NCBI GenBank assembly: GCA_031290595.1
Contig: JAITNG010000016.1
Location: forward strand, 1-34,235
Source of the DNA: Oscillospiraceae bacterium
GTDB taxonomy: Bacteria > Bacillota > Clostridia > Oscillospirales > Acutalibacteraceae
Reading direction: 5' to 3'
Length of the DNA: 34,235 nt
A program made the position numbers and the translations under genes. The notes under the pieces were generated by a model, which saw only the letters and a list, made by a program, of their open reading frames with translations, was not told the origin of the DNA and made no database searches. Below, one piece after another: positions 32,204 to 34,235 of the stretch; position 1 is the stretch's first letter, and every line of letters starts with the position of its first letter.

Positions 32204-32947
32204 ATGGCGCAACCGCACAAAAACAGCTTTGTTCTTTACGCCGACCTATTGGATAAATTGGAGCGGCTGACAAACGAGCAAATTGGCATGGTGTTCAAGG
32301 CGATTTTGGAGTTCGAGAACGGCTTAGAGCCTGTGATTGCCGACCCTTTAGCGCAACTTTCTTTTGATTTTATCAAACCCGACCTCATCAAAAACAATGA
32401 GAAATATCAGGAAGCCGTGAAACGCAGCCGTGAAAATGGCGCGAAAGGCGGCAGACCCCGCAAAGAAAACCCACAAAACCCAGCAGGTTTTAATGAAACC
32501 AAACAGGATAATCAAAAATCCAGCGGGTTAAATCAAAACCCAGAAAAACATGATAATGATAATGGCAATGAGAATGATAGAAAAAATATAACCGCTGGCG
32601 CGGTTGCTGATTTTTATGACAAGTTCAAGCCCCCCAAAACGCTCTCCCCTGTGCGGCAATGGCAGACAGAGGCGGCGCGGCTAGCCGATTATTTCAAGCT
32701 GGATTTGGACGTGACATTTACAAAACCCAAGAGCCATAAGGCTTACAAGATTGCAGACAGCTGGTATCGCCTCTTTCGCGATGGCGGTGATTTGGTCGTT
32801 GGTCGGCTTGAAACGGCCTACAGCTATTTTGCTGACCAAGAACGATTTTTGGCGCTCCCAGACGCTACAAAATGGGGCTATTTGCGCGATATAGCGCACA
32901 ATGGGCTGGCGAAGTTCAAACAAAAGGGCGTTTATAATGCAACATAA
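32204..32947 (+). CDS. DUF6291 protein, likely replication-associated gene of the element
   Basis: 247 aa. The N-terminal domain (FVLYADLLDKLERLTNEQIG, VFKAILEFENG, LSFDFIKPDLIKNNEKYQEA, RSRENGAKGGRPRK) is DUF6291, found in phage and plasmid replication regions of Firmicutes. A low-complexity Asn/Lys/Asp linker (~90-130) follows. The C-terminal part (FYDKFKPPKTLSPVRQWQTEAARLA, YKIADSWYRLFRDGGDL) is probably helical and unrecognised. A replication role is by analogy only. Lower GC in the linker fits element DNA. Confidence 0.7.
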   Translation: MAQPHKNSFVLYADLLDKLERLTNEQIGMVFKAILEFENGLEPVIADPLAQLSFDFIKPDLIKNNEKYQEAVKRSRENGAKGGRPRKENPQNPAGFNETKQDNQKSSGLNQNPEKHDNDNGNENDRKNITAGAVADFYDKFKPPKTLSPVRQWQTEAARLADYFKLDLDVTFTKPKSHKAYKIADSWYRLFRDGGDLVVGRLETAYSYFADQERFLALPDATKWGYLRDIAHNGLAKFKQKGVYNAT

Positions 32948-32955
32948 ACTACAAC

Positions 32956-32978
32956 TTCTATTAGAACTTCTAATAGAA
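32956..32978. promoter_or_regulatory. Perfect 23-bp dyad before parA (probable operator/centromere)
   Basis: TTCTATTAGAA and TTCTAATAGAA flank a single central C. It overlaps the likely -35 region of a promoter whose -10 is TATAAT at 32993-32998. In partition loci the small ribbon-helix-helix protein binds such repeats to repress the operon and mark the centromere. Confidence 0.7.
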
Positions 32979-32992
32979 TAGAAAATATGTTA

Positions 32993-32998
32993 TATAAT
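32993..32998 (+). promoter_or_regulatory. -10 box of the parA operon
   Basis: TATAAT at 32993-32998 with no consensus -35 (the spacing falls inside the dyad), 39 bases before the parA ATG. This suggests a regulator-dependent or autorepressed promoter. Confidence 0.6.
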
Positions 32999-33037
32999 CC
33001 AATAAAAAATAGAACTTAAAATATAGCAGAAACTGCA

Positions 33038-33811
33038 ATGACAAATATAACAGGCTTTATATCAGGGCGTGGCGGGGCGAGCAAATCGACCAGCAGTCAA
33101 GCCCTGCACACATGGCTCAACACCCACAACCACAAGGCTTTGCTGATCGATTTTGACCAACAGGGCAACACCAGTTACACTTACGGGTTGGAAGTGAGCA
33201 ACCTGCCAACCATGTATCATGTGTTCAACAATGATATTGACATAAAAAATGCGATCAATCATACGCGAAACGGCGATATTATCAACGGAAACGCCAGCTT
33301 AAATAAGATTGAGGCACTTTATAACGCTGATAACTACCTTGAGGGTGTGCCGAAACTGCGAGAAAAATTGCACGAAGCGGGGGAGAATTACTCCCATATC
33401 ATCATTGACACCGCGCCCAAAATCCAAGGCATGATGGCAACGCAAGTTTTGGTGGCAAGCACCTCAATTGTTGTGCCGATTAGTCCTGATATTTACAGTA
33501 TTCAAGGGCTGGCGCGGATTAGCCAGGTGATTGCGCCCATCAAAGCGGGCTACAACCCAGACCTGCGCATTGACGGCGTGTTGCTCACGAAATATAACGA
33601 TAGATTGGTGTTAAACGCCAGCCTCAAACAGGCGGTGGAGCAATGGGCGGCGCAAAACGACACGCGGATTTATGCCAAGCCAATCCGCGAAAGCGTGGCC
33701 GTGCGTGAAGCGCAAGCCAAGCGCGATAGCCTGTGGGATTATGCGTCAGAAAGCAATCCGTCCCTTGACTATCAAGCATTTATTGCTGAATATCTGGAAA
33801 GGAACGCATGA
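33038..33811 (+). CDS. parA: ParA-type partition ATPase with altered Walker A
   Basis: 257 aa. SGRGGASKSTSSQAL (10-24) is the deviant Walker A, KALLIDFDQQGNTSY (33-47) is A', HIIIDTAPKIQG is Walker B, and VVPISPDIYSIQGL follows. The usual KGGxGKT reads RGGASKS here: the signature lysine is Arg11 and the second Gly is Ser15, with the P-loop Lys16 kept. It partitions the element with the ribbon-helix-helix protein encoded by the overlapping next gene. The size suits type Ib ParF-like proteins somewhat enlarged. Confidence 0.9.
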   Translation: MTNITGFISGRGGASKSTSSQALHTWLNTHNHKALLIDFDQQGNTSYTYGLEVSNLPTMYHVFNNDIDIKNAINHTRNGDIINGNASLNKIEALYNADNYLEGVPKLREKLHEAGENYSHIIIDTAPKIQGMMATQVLVASTSIVVPISPDIYSIQGLARISQVIAPIKAGYNPDLRIDGVLLTKYNDRLVLNASLKQAVEQWAAQNDTRIYAKPIRESVAVREAQAKRDSLWDYASESNPSLDYQAFIAEYLERNA

Positions 33812-34083
33812 AAAAAGATTTTAGTCTAGACACGATGGACGCGTTGACACTGCCGCCGCCCGCTTTGCCTAAAACAACCCAAACCGCCGCCCTTGCCTGC
33901 AAAAAAGAACCGTTTGGGGTCATGGGCAGTCTTGTTTTCGCCACTAAAAGCGCAAGACGCACCATCAGCATTTATTTGCGCGAAAGCACGATTTTGCAGT
34001 TGGAACAAGCGGCAAAAAACAGGGGCGTGAGCAGAAGTGAAATGTTAGAGGCGTTGTTGGATAAAGTGTTGTTTGAGGGTTAA
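33808..34083 (+). CDS. Ribbon-helix-helix partition/regulator protein (ParG-like)
   Basis: 91 aa. A flexible Pro/Ala-rich N-terminus (~1-48) precedes an RHH fold: beta strand RRTISIYL (50-57), helix 1 STILQLEQAAKNRG and helix 2 SRSEMLEALLDKVL. The gene overlaps the parA stop by 4 bases (ATGA). This architecture (disordered tail plus RHH, downstream of parA) is that of ParG-like centromere-binding proteins. It probably binds the dyad at 32956-32978. Confidence 0.85.
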   Translation: MKKDFSLDTMDALTLPPPALPKTTQTAALACKKEPFGVMGSLVFATKSARRTISIYLRESTILQLEQAAKNRGVSRSEMLEALLDKVLFEG

Positions 34084-34225
34084 GGCGCAAGCCAATAAAA
34101 AAGCCCCCCTCCAACGCGGCAAGTTGTAAAATAAATTGCCCAAGGAAAACCAAAAGGGGTTCCAAAACGGAACGCAACCAGTTAAACTTTAAGTGAAGAG
34201 CAAAAAGAGACTGGAGTGAACCGAA

Positions 34226-34235
34226 ATGGAACAAG
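34226..34235 (+). CDS. Possible start of a further gene (truncated by window end)
   Basis: An ATG at 34226 follows GGAG (34213-34216) with a 9-base gap and opens MEQ before the window ends. The 142 bases before it hold a small GTTCC-AAAAC-GGAAC hairpin at 34159-34173 and no other gene. Only three codons are visible. Confidence 0.3.

Overview
The window looks like a chromosomal segment of a fairly GC-rich Clostridia-type Firmicute (Oscillospiraceae or Ruminococcaceae-like). This is an inference from gene families: tarI/tarJ ribitol-phosphate genes, a lipobox lipoprotein with DUF5050-type repeats, a MurF with a membrane N-terminus, a YibE/F protein, DUF6291 and DUF6273-like proteins, strong GGAGG ribosome-binding sites and TTGACA/TATAAT promoters. 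Most neighbouring genes abut or overlap by 1-10 bases, so the region is read as a few long operons.

Layout. 1-3947 (minus): CorC/HlyC membrane protein, a beta-propeller glycan-enzyme-like protein and a lipoprotein lipase. 3986-4173: a MITE-like inverted-repeat element. 4241-6921 (plus): DUF5050-type lipoprotein, trpS and a HEPN/MNT (HepT-MntA-like) toxin-antitoxin pair coupled to trpS. 6941-8310: argG with its own promoter and terminator. 8344-10323 (plus): a two-gene ATPase plus RloB module of different base composition, a likely AbiL/PARIS-like anti-phage system. 10362-16658 (minus): alpha/beta hydrolase, membrane-anchored murF, ddl, rpiB, a GH88/105-like protein and YibE/F. 16776-17845 (minus): an ImmA/IrrE metalloprotease with a two-TM partner, on its own promoter. 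17858-28730 (minus): one long run starting at greA and lysS and continuing into a surface-glycan block: two GT2 glycosyltransferases, two separate ABC-2 exporter pairs, tarI, tarJ and a GPH-type sugar transporter. This is probably a ribitol-containing or teichoic-acid-like wall polymer and its export.

28757-29163 is a gene-poor stretch holding a decayed gene 3' end with its terminator and three more copies of the GGACACGG palindrome, two of them in the same paired arrangement as at 4 kb. Next to it, 29194-30582 (minus) encodes a DUF4062 protein with a coiled coil and a DUF6273-like C-terminus. Its last segment has the codon pattern expected of a diversity-generating retroelement (DGR) variable region. 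No reverse transcriptase or template repeat is visible here, so a template elsewhere in the genome would be needed.

30739 to the right edge: a tRNA-Pro(GGG) followed by a tyrosine integrase, a DUF6291 protein and a ParA plus ribbon-helix-helix partition pair. This is the left end of an integrated plasmid-like element whose right end lies outside the window. The most promising leads are the putative DGR-target DUF4062 protein, the ATPase-RloB module, the trpS-coupled HEPN/MNT pair and the paired palindromic repeats.
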